NCBI GenBank assembly: GCA_947462335.1
Contig: OX381717.1
Location: 49,023,523 to 49,087,522 of the forward strand
Length of the DNA stretch: 64,000 nucleotides
From: Harmothoe impar
Lineage: Eukaryota; Annelida; Polychaeta; Phyllodocida; Polynoidae
Reading direction: 5' to 3'
Positions 21,601-29,858 of this stretch are shown one piece after another. The notes under the pieces were generated by a model. It had not been told where the DNA came from, did not search any database, and saw nothing but the letters and a program-made list of their open reading frames with translations. Every line of letters begins with the position of its first letter. Within the stretch, counting starts at the first letter, position 1. The position numbers were made by a program, and so were the translations under genes.

Positions 21601-22123
21601 ATCCATGTTCCTCCAGCTTGTCTAGCACCATCGACATGAGTGTGGGATGGAGCTTCAGCGAGGTGTCGAACGGCGGGTCGCACTCCAGCACCTCCATGAG
21701 TTGTTGCTGGGCCAGCGATTTTCGTACGAAGTCCTCCATCTCTTCGTCAGATACTGCATGGATAGGCAATTTCTGGCTTACCTCTTCCAACTCCGGCATC
21801 TCGTCCTCTTCCTCATCACCTGCTGCGTTAAGCCGGGTTGACGTCGAATTGTCTATGTCTTTCGAAGCAACACGTTTTGGGACATTGCGCCACGGCAACG
21901 GCCCTAGGTTGACTGTAGCCGGGGGTGGCATGGCCATGCTGTCCCGATCAGCCGTCGAATAGGAGCCAATCCCCGCCACACAAACGGTAACCGCACTCCC
22001 GGTGGATTCAGAGGCGGATTCATAATCCGACTCATGAGCGTTGTCGAATTGGCCATCGTCCATCCCGAACAGATCTATCTCGTCGGACTGGAGGCCCTCA
22101 CCGGGGGTGTACTGCTCCTCCAT
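18629..22123 (-). CDS. ORF3 of LTR retrotransposon, zinc-finger-like and coiled-coil protein
   Basis: 1164 residues with an ATG start in a good context (GCGATGG). I do not recognise a family. The N-terminus (1-60) is acidic and Ser-rich; a helical-looking region lies at about 120-225; 230-590 is low-complexity Ser/Thr/Pro. A Cys/His block follows: C621-x4-C626-x19-H646-x4-H651 and C660-x9-C670-x13-H684-x4-H689, two C2H2-like zinc-finger candidates. A second Thr/Pro-rich linker leads to a coiled-coil-like C-terminus at about 1075-1145. There is no signal peptide or membrane segment, so it is not an envelope. It follows pol after a 565-nt gap and would need splicing or an internal promoter for expression. 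A nucleic-acid-binding or integration/assembly accessory role is inference. Confidence 0.85.
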   Translation of the reverse strand: MEEQYTPGEGLQSDEIDLFGMDDGQFDNAHESDYESASESTGSAVTVCVAGIGSYSTADRDSMAMPPPATVNLGPLPWRNVPKRVASKDIDNSTSTRLNAAGDEEEDEMPELEEVSQKLPIHAVSDEEMEDFVRKSLAQQQLMEVLECDPPFDTSLKLHPTLMSMVLDKLEEHGFDHHEGTWLESYEGAIRGAYKNEIFGKILLRCGTNFRHLQQAKAMEEAVPSSDGSTTSTKGKKKKFTKTKGSRKTSNTSTPPDTPPMSEVSEPAPVQSECSSSTSQSASTSFEEPTTTTGTTESPSESLPKAPGPLPVPFEGDSASVELAPREIHSDTSGSVEQEARYAQVVRESDELRAANEQLRLTLEAMQTAPRTPMTRAQFRKNPNPQQKGRSLSDASDMEEVPFELPKSQKRKAKKSEARQPCVPHPSPPQTTAINMSPTVRLVDVVSGTASTPSTPPRAPTRTHSTPPVTPTKTPVQVEVPASPSTSSESGHSNTPPVVSSPPPAAGAGASADVPGSRVEDMIWRNASGGFKKFRPECMEHCKRSREMYSCPKETDHEGLSDDEEWMRSNMGSPSSWSWTENWFGRLLDRKQFPETYYNHEGRPKIRWAMARYKEGVREDCPFDSCRSYYVHENRPMPTRLRFMRHLVEKHMHHRAMYVCADTGKANKRCSGMWTPRRGRMIEHLIQCHGQAMMLARKNVGDLHASLVVGLDKVKFETITIETFQFGKVQLTRNSKQSAVFQRTDRRGRLDLNDTLYKELYDWRAANPLPGKRSENRSPATSEPDCKKVPAPRAPTAARGRATTIEHRSPLKDLRPNYGPDFSAPKGRSQLQTLRPLTPGNLASRAEYPSMDFPGPEVQTEKDPYKNLPTGISVMDAIRQPDSRDVEMADSDHFVLPGKKDLVVTTTNLTPRAEDKVKPKADSSTKSVGRKTPATSADSTSMKTEPVVDPVPVTTSNPVTTTPTTTTGGGKAATVAATLLTTTTTTATVPYKPNVREEPAVDPNKWYDLMISGENIRPRVQIPKDYFEPPKAPDAVLHKELYERWLQEHLAGMQRYAAGVARASADYAITMQGKEVERLRKIFEQQRIDEQSEPDKVIELTKQLAQSKKELSTARCLQKAAEDTLDDQAKTMKALNVKFIRVFGIGLTQWSGSLEELQSLVKDL

Positions 22124-22688
22124 CGCAATCGAATGTTTTCAACGAAAACGAAGTTTAATAATCGAAGATTTGCGGAGTACGAAGCTCCGCGTGTCCTAAT
22201 GACACTATGAGCGGGAACTAACCAGGTTGGCGTGTATTATGATGTGGTTTTGGAGACTTTTGGTCGACTACAAGTCCCTTCTTCCTCCTCCTTTGCCCTG
22301 CAGCGTCCGTGCGTCTTCTTGGCACTGATCCAATATGGCGACCGCCCTTCTTGTCTCGTGATGCCACGCCCGCCGCGGGAGCAAAGGTCAACCAATCAGA
22401 TAACACGGCGGGAGACGCTCGCGTTTCCCGCCACTAATCGAACGGGTAGCTCACCGGAGTGTAATCCTTATTGAGTCAGTTCCACAGTACCAGGGATACC
22501 GCTAATCATGAATTCTTCAGGAGTGTAGGCAAATGTCATTACGGGTAACATAAGAATACCCGCCGGATAGTTCCGTCTGCCACCCTCGGGGACGTTCATG
22601 ATCAACACCCACCCTAGCTCTGCTCACTCGACAGCAATTAGGTCTGTACTACCATCATGGCATCGAAACTTCTTGTTGTGTATACAAA
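22124..22688. other. Spacer between pol and ORF3
   Basis: 565 bp without an ORF. It contains a small perfect hairpin at 22172-22190 (stem GCGGAG/CTCCGC, 7-nt loop) 50-70 nt upstream of the ORF3 ATG, and a CCAATATGGCGACC motif (22329-22342). It may hold the splice acceptor or promoter needed for ORF3, but none is clear. Confidence 0.5.
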
Positions 22689-25600
22689 TTAGGTCACAGC
22701 AGTCCCCGGGTTATGCCGTGGACTGCGCCTTAACCCCACCTTGGGTTCTTTAGACCTGGTCGTCCGGGAAGATTCGACAGGATGTCCAGTAGTCAATTGG
22801 ACAGCCCTCCTCCCCTTCAGACCTTCATTTGCCGAGACTTTTTTTCCGCACTTTTTATCCTTCTTGCTAGAAGCTCGAATTGGTAAATTTTTTTTAGGCC
22901 TACCCCGGCCCCGCTTTAATTTACCAATACCAGGAGGCATAGGTTTTTTCTCATCTGAGGGTATCACTAGTTTCCTAGGTCTACCAGGACCACGTCGTTT
23001 CGGGGTGGTTGCTCTCCACTCAGTGTTATCTGACTTCGAATGCTCCCCTGGCTTCGAATGCGCTGAAGCATCACCCTGCCACCGACGTAGGCGAGCTACA
23101 TTGGATTTATACAGGCGTCCCAACAAGGATTTGATCACCACAGTGGATTCTGAAACAATCCGAACCACAGTAAAGGGACCATCCCAGTTGGGTGACAACT
23201 TTAGCTGCTGTAGGGGGTCGTGTAGCCTAACTACTTCATCCCCCACTCGAAAGGACCTAAGTTTCAAACCTACGTCATAGCCCACTTTTTGCCATGAAGC
23301 AGATTTGCTTAGTTCACATCGAACCATCTCGTATGCGGACTTGAATTGATCCCTCAATGCCTCCACGAACATCACCTGACAGGGTGTTTCAGCGTTTATC
23401 CCAGCTACGCCAAACACCAAGTCAGCAGGCATAATCAAATCCTCTCCGAATACCAACAAATTGGGGGAACAACCGGTGGAAGCATGCACCGTACTATTAT
23501 AAGCATGTACCACAAACTCGCATTGCTCGTCCCAATCATCCATCTGACTGTTGACCAGAGGCTTCAGGACTTGTATCAAGGTTCTGTTGAACCTTTCTAC
23601 TTGACCATCAGACTGAGGCCTGTACGGATTCGTTCTGGTTTTGCATATAGCAAGGTTATGGCACATTGCTGCCCATAACTCAGATTCGAATTCTCTGCCT
23701 TGATCACTATGCAACATCAAGGGTACGCCTAGATGAAGCACCCAACCCTTTACAAATGCACGAGCACATGTATGAGCCTTGTGATCTTTCAGAGGAAACA
23801 ATCTAGTATACTTCGAATAGTAGTCGGAGATCACCATCATGCACGTGTTTCCATCAGGAGTGGTTTTTAGGCCACTAATGATATCGACCGCTATGCGTGC
23901 AAATCTAACTCCCCAAAGCTCTTGAGTTAGTGGCAACTTCCCCAGGCCTTCACCTGGTTTGCTCAGACAACAATCTGGACAAGTAGAGATCCACCTAAGC
24001 AGATCTTTACTCATGCCAGGCCAGTAATACCTTCTGGAGAGTCGCGCAAGGGAGCGCTTCTTTCCAAAATGTCCACTGGTCTGATGTCCATGTACGAAAT
24101 ACATGATGTCCCTTCGCATAGCTGTGGGTATCACGATTTGCCGAATTTTGGCCTTGTACGGTGTTATCTTCCACCTACATAAGATACCGTCAACAACAGT
24201 TAGCTCAGACCATTGAGCAAGTAGCTGTCTCATTTCCCGGTTCTCAATCGAAATGGCTGGTCTTTGTGGTTGGGCACCACTGGAGACCTGTTCTATTAGT
24301 CTCGAAATGACAGCATCACCCTTCTGGAATTGCCTGATAGTTTCGGTGGACCATTCCATTGCTTTAGAATGTCCTACATCATACGGCATTCGAACTCCAG
24401 CTATTACAGCATTATGGGCTCCACAATCATCGCAATCCATTCTGGAACATTTCCGTATGGGTCTTCTCGAAAGGGCATCAGCATTGATATGCTTGCTCCC
24501 TGCTCTGTGTTGGATTTGGCTATTTTCCAACCCGAACTCGGACAAGTGGGTCAGCCATCGACCGATCATTCCTTCTGCTTCCTTAAAGTTCAACAGCCAC
24601 CTTAAGGACGAGTGATCTGTCCGTAAAGTAAAGTCACCTCCCCAAAGGAAGTGTTTAAACTTCTTCGTATACACCACTACCGCCAACAATTCGCGCTTAG
24701 TGGTACAGTAATTCCTCTGGGCCTTATTGAGGGTATTACTAGCGAAAGCCAGTGGCACTTCTATCCCCTCTTGCATCTGGGATAGAGCAGCACCTATACT
24801 GTCATTACTGGCGTCTGTGTCCAGTATGAAATGTCCATCAGCTGTTGGATATTTCAAAACTGGGGTGGTTCGAAATAGGTTCTTCACGGCTTCGAATGCT
24901 AGATCTTGTTCCGGACCCCATGGGAAAGGCTCCTTCCTTCTACCCGGAGTCCAGTGAGCTAGAGCCTGCATAGGCTGAGCTATTCTGGCATACCCCGGTA
25001 GGAAGTCTCTGTAGTAACTACAGAAGCCCAGAAAGGACCGTATGTCTTTAGGTCCCTCTGGCTTTTCCCATTCCGATACAACATCTAGTTTCTCAGGATC
25101 CGTCTTAACCCCCTCAGTGGATATTATCCGACCGAGATAGTTAATAGAAGTCCTAAATAGGTGACACTTCTTTGGTTTCAATTTCAAACCATGGGTTATC
25201 AACCTCTCGAAAATTTTGACTAAAGTAGCCAGGCACGATTCGAAGGTCTTCCCGAAGACAATGACGTCGTCCAGGTACACCAAACACTCCTTCCATAACA
25301 GATCACTCAACAGAGATTCCATCATGGCTTTGAATGTTGCAGGGGCGTTACACAATCCAAACGGCATCACATTGTACTGGAAAAGACCGACATGGCTCGA
25401 AAAAGCTGTTTTTTCCTGATCCTCTTCCTTCATTCCAACTTGCCAGTATCCGGATTGCAAATCCAGCGTACAGAACCATTGGTTTCCGCCCAGGGAATCA
25501 ATAGTCTCGTCTATACGGGGGAGAGGATAGGAGTTTTTCTTAGTACAGCCATTTAATTTTCGATAATCTATGCAGAAGCGAATTGTGCCGTCTTTCTTAG

Positions 25601-26957
25601 TCACCATCTGAACAGGACTGGACCAGGGGCTAGTGCTGGGAACAATCACCCCTAATCTCAGCTGATCAGCGATTTCCTTCTCGGCCATCAATTTCTTCTT
25701 CAAAGGTAGGCGTCTATAAGGGATTTTGAAAGGTACAGCGTCCTCTGTAGCGATGGAATGTAGCACCTTATCAGTTCGCCCCAAACCAGTGGGCTCCCCG
25801 AAGGCTGCATCATATTCCATCAATACCCGTCTCAACTGATCTTTCTGGTCCCCCGTCAACAAGCTCGAATCGTCCACCAACTTTTGGAGTTCCGGACGCA
25901 AATCGGACATCCCTTCAAGGTTCGGTTTGGTATCTTCTGAGAGTATACTGGTGCTTGCCTGTGCAACGACCACCTGCCCCACGGGAGTACCTTTCATCAG
26001 ATAACGGACTTCACCACCAGGATTCGAAATAGGAATTAAATTCCTGCTGCCACTGCCTACGAAAGTATCTGCACTCTCGAGTCCAATTGATGCAAGTCTC
26101 ACCACATCGGGTTCAACCACCGCCATCTGGTCTCGGAAGATACTGTCACTCGAAAACAGCACATCACATGTCTGTCCTGGGGGTATCTTAACCGTCTGTA
26201 CCACCGAGGCTACAGAAGATACCTTTCTCAACACGCATTGTACGGCCACCTTGTATGGATGTTCTATCTTTAACATCCCCCTACAAGGTTCCAACATTGC
26301 ACCGTACAACGCAGCGAAATCTAATCCGATGATGCCATCATCACTCAGATCAGCAATAGTAGGGGACAGAAGGTAATCCTGTCCACCTATATTGATTTCG
26401 AAAAATGCTTTACCAAACGTCTGCATGCAGCTACCGTCGGCCGAATGAGCTTTTACCCTCGTTGTGAAGTTATCTGGCTCATCGGCTACAAGGTCATAGA
26501 ATCTCTTAGAGATCATGGAGTGACTAGCTCCAGTATCCACTAGAAATTCTGCGGACCTTCCCTTCACTGCTACAGTCAAATACCACCTCTTCCCATCCAG
26601 TGGTGATGGGTTAACGGTGAAACGTTCGAAATCCTTAGTGACACCAAGATCTACTCCCCGTCGTTTCAAGTGCTTCAAACAGGGATGATCCGGGGACAAT
26701 CGGGCACTGCTGACTACTTCCAGCTCCTGTATCCAATTCGCCGCTTCCCCAGTACTTCCTCCTCGGACGTCTACTTTTCTGGGTTCATTGGACATACTTA
26801 GAAGGGACTGATCAGGCCCCTCCTCTAAGTTTCCAATCTCTACTGCACCTCGGACTTCCTCGCTTGCACTGCTGGCGATAAGTTGGCTTTCCTTCACCTT
26901 AGGGGTTACTACCTTGCCATCCAGAGCAACCCCGTCTAGTTTTCCGTTTTCTTCTCT
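22689..26957 (-). CDS. pol: Pol polyprotein: protease, RT, RNase H, integrase
   Basis: The open frame spans 1422 codons, beginning just after a TGA inside the gag end; an isolated GTG codon lies at 26897. Numbered from that GTG: protease DTGAS at 121; RT with YLDD at 541-544; RNase H start ILDTDAS near 693; integrase zinc domain HQTSGHFG...CPDC; catalytic triad D1005, D1065, E1101 (D-x35-E spacing); GPF module near 1255. The order PR-RT-RH-IN is Ty3/gypsy. The C-terminal tail carries two AT-hook-like cores, RGPGRPRK (about 1298) and RGRGRPKK (about 1326), instead of a chromodomain. Pol lies in the -1 frame relative to gag with a 22-nt overlap, implying ribosomal frameshifting or reinitiation. 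No internal stop or frameshift is seen. Confidence 0.95.
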   Translation of the reverse strand, partial: REENGKLDGVALDGKVVTPKVKESQLIASSASEEVRGAVEIGNLEEGPDQSLLSMSNEPRKVDVRGGSTGEAANWIQELEVVSSARLSPDHPCLKHLKRRGVDLGVTKDFERFTVNPSPLDGKRWYLTVAVKGRSAEFLVDTGASHSMISKRFYDLVADEPDNFTTRVKAHSADGSCMQTFGKAFFEINIGGQDYLLSPTIADLSDDGIIGLDFAALYGAMLEPCRGMLKIEHPYKVAVQCVLRKVSSVASVVQTVKIPPGQTCDVLFSSDSIFRDQMAVVEPDVVRLASIGLESADTFVGSGSRNLIPISNPGGEVRYLMKGTPVGQVVVAQASTSILSEDTKPNLEGMSDLRPELQKLVDDSSLLTGDQKDQLRRVLMEYDAAFGEPTGLGRTDKVLHSIATEDAVPFKIPYRRLPLKKKLMAEKEIADQLRLGVIVPSTSPWSSPVQMVTKKDGTIRFCIDYRKLNGCTKKNSYPLPRIDETIDSLGGNQWFCTLDLQSGYWQVGMKEEDQEKTAFSSHVGLFQYNVMPFGLCNAPATFKAMMESLLSDLLWKECLVYLDDVIVFGKTFESCLATLVKIFERLITHGLKLKPKKCHLFRTSINYLGRIISTEGVKTDPEKLDVVSEWEKPEGPKDIRSFLGFCSYYRDFLPGYARIAQPMQALAHWTPGRRKEPFPWGPEQDLAFEAVKNLFRTTPVLKYPTADGHFILDTDASNDSIGAALSQMQEGIEVPLAFASNTLNKAQRNYCTTKRELLAVVVYTKKFKHFLWGGDFTLRTDHSSLRWLLNFKEAEGMIGRWLTHLSEFGLENSQIQHRAGSKHINADALSRRPIRKCSRMDCDDCGAHNAVIAGVRMPYDVGHSKAMEWSTETIRQFQKGDAVISRLIEQVSSGAQPQRPAISIENREMRQLLAQWSELTVVDGILCRWKITPYKAKIRQIVIPTAMRRDIMYFVHGHQTSGHFGKKRSLARLSRRYYWPGMSKDLLRWISTCPDCCLSKPGEGLGKLPLTQELWGVRFARIAVDIISGLKTTPDGNTCMMVISDYYSKYTRLFPLKDHKAHTCARAFVKGWVLHLGVPLMLHSDQGREFESELWAAMCHNLAICKTRTNPYRPQSDGQVERFNRTLIQVLKPLVNSQMDDWDEQCEFVVHAYNSTVHASTGCSPNLLVFGEDLIMPADLVFGVAGINAETPCQVMFVEALRDQFKSAYEMVRCELSKSASWQKVGYDVGLKLRSFRVGDEVVRLHDPLQQLKLSPNWDGPFTVVRIVSESTVVIKSLLGRLYKSNVARLRRWQGDASAHSKPGEHSKSDNTEWRATTPKRRGPGRPRKLVIPSDEKKPMPPGIGKLKRGRGRPKKNLPIRASSKKDKKCGKKVSANEGLKGRRAVQLTTGHPVESSRTTRSKEPKVGLRRSPRHNPGTAVT

Positions 26958-29041
26958 TCAGGCTTTGGTACCGGCTTTTCAGCTGGGCATTCTGCAGCAA
27001 AGTGTCCCAGGACCTGACACCTGTAACACTTCCTAGTGGTCTTGTCCACTCTCGGCTTCGAATTCCTCCCTGTTGATTGCTGGTTTCCAGACATCAAGTT
27101 AGTCAACCTTAACAGAAGTTCTTCCATAGAACTGGGAGTTGAGGATGTAGTCGAAGGTGCGCTTGTAGCTCCTGGGGTCACAGGTGGTGTTTTCCTGTCA
27201 GCCTTCGGATAGCGCTTCGAATTTGAATTGGAATAAGATTTGCCGCTGTTCTTTTGAGCAACTGCGCCAATCTCCTCCTCCCTTCCAGAATCACCTTCCT
27301 CTGTATCAGAGGCTGGTGGGTCTTGCACCACACTGGAAGTTCTCGAAAGTACTCTCGAAGATAGCAGATGCCGTTTCCTGTCATAGTCTTCTATGGCCAT
27401 GAACAAATCAGTGAGAGAAGTTCCAGCCTTCCAACTATCACATGCTGCGGTCCGTTCATCAGAATCCCTTAATCCCTCGATGAATTGCGAGAACAAATCA
27501 TCTAGGAACTGTGGGTCATCTAACTGCCATCTTGGTCTAGCCCTTTGCAAGAGAGATTGCAATTCTAGACCGAACACACGGTGCGACTCGTTTGGCTTTT
27601 GAGTCCGTTTCCGGAACAATCGAAGCGGGTCTTCATTACCCACATTACCTATCAGGTAACTGGCGCATTCCACCAATTGGGTAAACGATCCGGCACCATG
27701 CATCGTTCTCCATCTCGAAACAGCTAGCTTGCCTGGGCCATTTCTCAATGCCCGTAAAAGCTCGTCCAACGATTCCTCTTCTGACCACCGATTATACCTC
27801 ATATCGTCCATGAAGTCTGCGAACCAGTCCTGCCATGGCTGTCTTCCTGTGAACGGAGTCGGAGTGCTTGCAGTGCGTCTAGCAGCGTTGTGGTTGTCCC
27901 TGTGCAACAGAAACGACTGCTCAATGCTCCAGTCGACGATATCGGCATTATCAGCTTGTCTGCTAACACAGTCCACTCCCATCTCAGCAATGCAGGGGTT
28001 CGTGTCGTAAATCAATTTCATCCCAGGGGACATTGATTCGCGGCGAGATACTCGTCTACCTGCATGTGTAGGAGATCTCCCTGGCCTCCTTGAGGGCCCA
28101 CTCGAACGTTCATTCGGATCAGATCTCGAAGATCTCTCATTCGAACCCATACGGCTCGGTCTCTCTCGAGAGCTAGAACGACTGGGAGGGTTCGAATGGT
28201 CGTCATCATACGACGTTGGGCGTTGGTCACGCCGTGAAGATCTTCCATCCGGATCCCCCGTATCAATGGTCACTCGTTTTGGTCTCCCTCCGGTTGAGGT
28301 AGAGGCACTACCCCCACCAGTTGATGAGTTGTATATGCCACCACTGACATGATCGAACCCTGAATGGCCACCTCGAGTTGCCTCTTCATCTCGTTTCTTC
28401 TGTAAATCTTCCACCTCCCTGATCAGACGATCCTTTTCGTCCATCATCGCCTTGGTTGCTTCTCGGATCGTATCATGGAGCTCGTCCGAATCATGTATGG
28501 TCTTATCTTGACGTTGTTCTAGAGCTTCAGTACGTCGCCGCCAGACATTTTGTTGATGAGCGAACTGGTTTTCCATATGTTCCAGCTCCGCCTTCGTTGT
28601 GTCTAAGCGGTTCTGTTTCTCCATTGTTGCCCCGTCTAAATCTTCATTCTTGTTCCGGAGCTGTACCAACCGATGACTCAAAGCTTCAAACTCTTCATTC
28701 ATCCTGTCCATCTCTGCAATCCTTGCTCCCTCGAAACGATTCTTCTCTTCTTCGAAATGACGACGTGTCACTTCCTGTCGCTGGTGTCGTTCAGCATGCA
28801 GCATGCTCATGCCTTGTGTTGGCATAGGAGCAATGTGTCTCTTCGAACCGCCAGTTTCAAACAAAGAATCATCTAGGTTTGACCCTAGATCTTTTCGAAT
28901 AGAATCAGGATTGCCTCTCCTTGGTTCTGGTGTAGAACTCGAACGGTTTGGCCCATAGTGTTTCTCAAGGGCTGCTACCACCTCCGGATCTGGACTCGAA
29001 ATAGGATGAAGGGACGCTCCACCCTTTGCCTGTTCAGCCAT
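26936..29041 (-). CDS. gag: Gag protein of the LTR retrotransposon
   Basis: 701 residues from the first ATG (29041); an upstream GTG in frame would overlap the PBS and is unlikely. Residues about 80-230 are a long charged coiled coil, unusual at a Gag N-terminus. An Arg/Ser-rich stretch covers about 270-335. A Ty3-type capsid region covers about 370-590 (PWQDWFADFMDDMRYNRW, then LDELLRALRNGPGKLAVSRW). A canonical CCHC zinc knuckle, C-x2-C-x4-H-x4-C (CYRCQVLGHFAAEC), sits at 672-685, followed by a Lys/Glu-rich tail. It forms the particle and packages element RNA. The leader from LTR to ATG is only 56 nt. Confidence 0.92.
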   Translation of the reverse strand: MAEQAKGGASLHPISSPDPEVVAALEKHYGPNRSSSTPEPRRGNPDSIRKDLGSNLDDSLFETGGSKRHIAPMPTQGMSMLHAERHQRQEVTRRHFEEEKNRFEGARIAEMDRMNEEFEALSHRLVQLRNKNEDLDGATMEKQNRLDTTKAELEHMENQFAHQQNVWRRRTEALEQRQDKTIHDSDELHDTIREATKAMMDEKDRLIREVEDLQKKRDEEATRGGHSGFDHVSGGIYNSSTGGGSASTSTGGRPKRVTIDTGDPDGRSSRRDQRPTSYDDDHSNPPSRSSSRERPSRMGSNERSSRSDPNERSSGPSRRPGRSPTHAGRRVSRRESMSPGMKLIYDTNPCIAEMGVDCVSRQADNADIVDWSIEQSFLLHRDNHNAARRTASTPTPFTGRQPWQDWFADFMDDMRYNRWSEEESLDELLRALRNGPGKLAVSRWRTMHGAGSFTQLVECASYLIGNVGNEDPLRLFRKRTQKPNESHRVFGLELQSLLQRARPRWQLDDPQFLDDLFSQFIEGLRDSDERTAACDSWKAGTSLTDLFMAIEDYDRKRHLLSSRVLSRTSSVVQDPPASDTEEGDSGREEEIGAVAQKNSGKSYSNSNSKRYPKADRKTPPVTPGATSAPSTTSSTPSSMEELLLRLTNLMSGNQQSTGRNSKPRVDKTTRKCYRCQVLGHFAAECPAEKPVPKPEEKKTEN

Positions 29042-29084
29042 GTTAACCCAACCGACTGTGCTATTCTGTGTTTCACCCGAACTG

Positions 29085-29096
29085 GTCACGGCACCA
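29085..29096 (-). other. Primer binding site, tRNA-His type
   Basis: One base after the 5' LTR the minus strand reads TGGTGCCGTGAC. This equals the complement of the 3' end of eukaryotic tRNA-His (acceptor strand TCACGGC, discriminator A, CCA) as I know it, for 12 bases. The primer identity is inferred. Confidence 0.65.
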
Positions 29097-29097
29097 A

Positions 29098-29618
29098 TGT
29101 AGGGGTTTCATATGCGTACAACACGAACACAGGTTCCAAATTCGGTTTGAATGCAACAGGTTTTTATTCGATCACAGCCTCAAAAGTACACGAAGGTTTT
29201 CCACTCGGTTCACTTGGTCTTTCAACCATTCGAAGACACACAGGATTCTATCGATAGTTCGAAGCATTAGCGATACCGGACAGTTAAGCCCTGTGCCAGC
29301 ATGGCTGGTGCAGAGTCCATAACGTGGGAGGGGTGTAGGTGCCCCTGTCAAAGCGAAGGTACGAAAGGTGTGGGTCAGAGCTCGTCCTAGGACGAACTGG
29401 TGAGGTAGCCAACCTCGGCCTCTTATATACCCTGAGCGCGGACCAAGCAGTGTCGACGGGGCACTCCTCCGTAGCGCCGTCTGGAGTGCCCTGCCCGGCT
29501 CCGCTACCGGATAACCGAAAGGACATGGCTTAGGTGTTGCCACCTAGTGTCCGTTGGAGGCAATTACCGCTCTGACTCCACGGACCTTACATGTACACGT
29601 ATTATTCGTGCCCCTACA
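29098..29618 (-). repeat. 5' LTR of the gypsy element
   Basis: 521 bp, same termini as the other LTR, two substitutions between them. Outer flank CCAT matches the flank of the left LTR. Confidence 0.97.
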
Positions 29619-29858
29619 CCATTTTATATAAATCCTATTATGTGTACATTTTTATATTTTTTACAAAAATATGTTAACTTTAAAGTGTAAAGGGGTGAAT
29701 TTAAGGGGGAAATGACTGAAATTGCTCATTTTAGTAGAAATTTCACTGTTGCTAGGCAACAGCAAAATGTGTGTAATTCTTGTAAGTAACATAAGCAACT
29801 AAAAATATAAAATATTAATCTAGTGAGCATTAGGCTCAAATCAATCGACTATTTGAAC
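29619..29858. other. Right flank of LTR element with X-box palindrome
   Basis: AT-rich, no gene. GTTGCTAGGCAAC at 29748-29760 is a palindromic RFX X-box-like site. Confidence 0.5.

Larger units (their letters stand above)
17170..29618 (-). mobile_element. Intact Ty3/gypsy-type LTR retrotransposon with third ORF
   Basis: A 12,449-bp element read on the minus strand. It has 521-bp LTRs beginning TGTAGGGG and ending CCCCTACA, a CCAT duplication on both outer sides, a PBS, a polypurine tract, gag, pol (PR-RT-RNase H-IN order, i.e. Ty3/gypsy) and a 1164-residue ORF3. The LTRs differ at only two sites (17531 T/G and 17635 C/A) and all three ORFs are open, so insertion was recent and the element may be active. 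It is visibly richer in GC and in TTCGAA than its surroundings. No chromodomain and no envelope-like ORF were recognised. Confidence 0.95.

Noticed and set aside
22741..23280. 179-codon plus-strand open frame inside pol
   Set aside because: It is antisense to the integrase tail and has no domain; other plus-strand frames in the element are likewise shadows.
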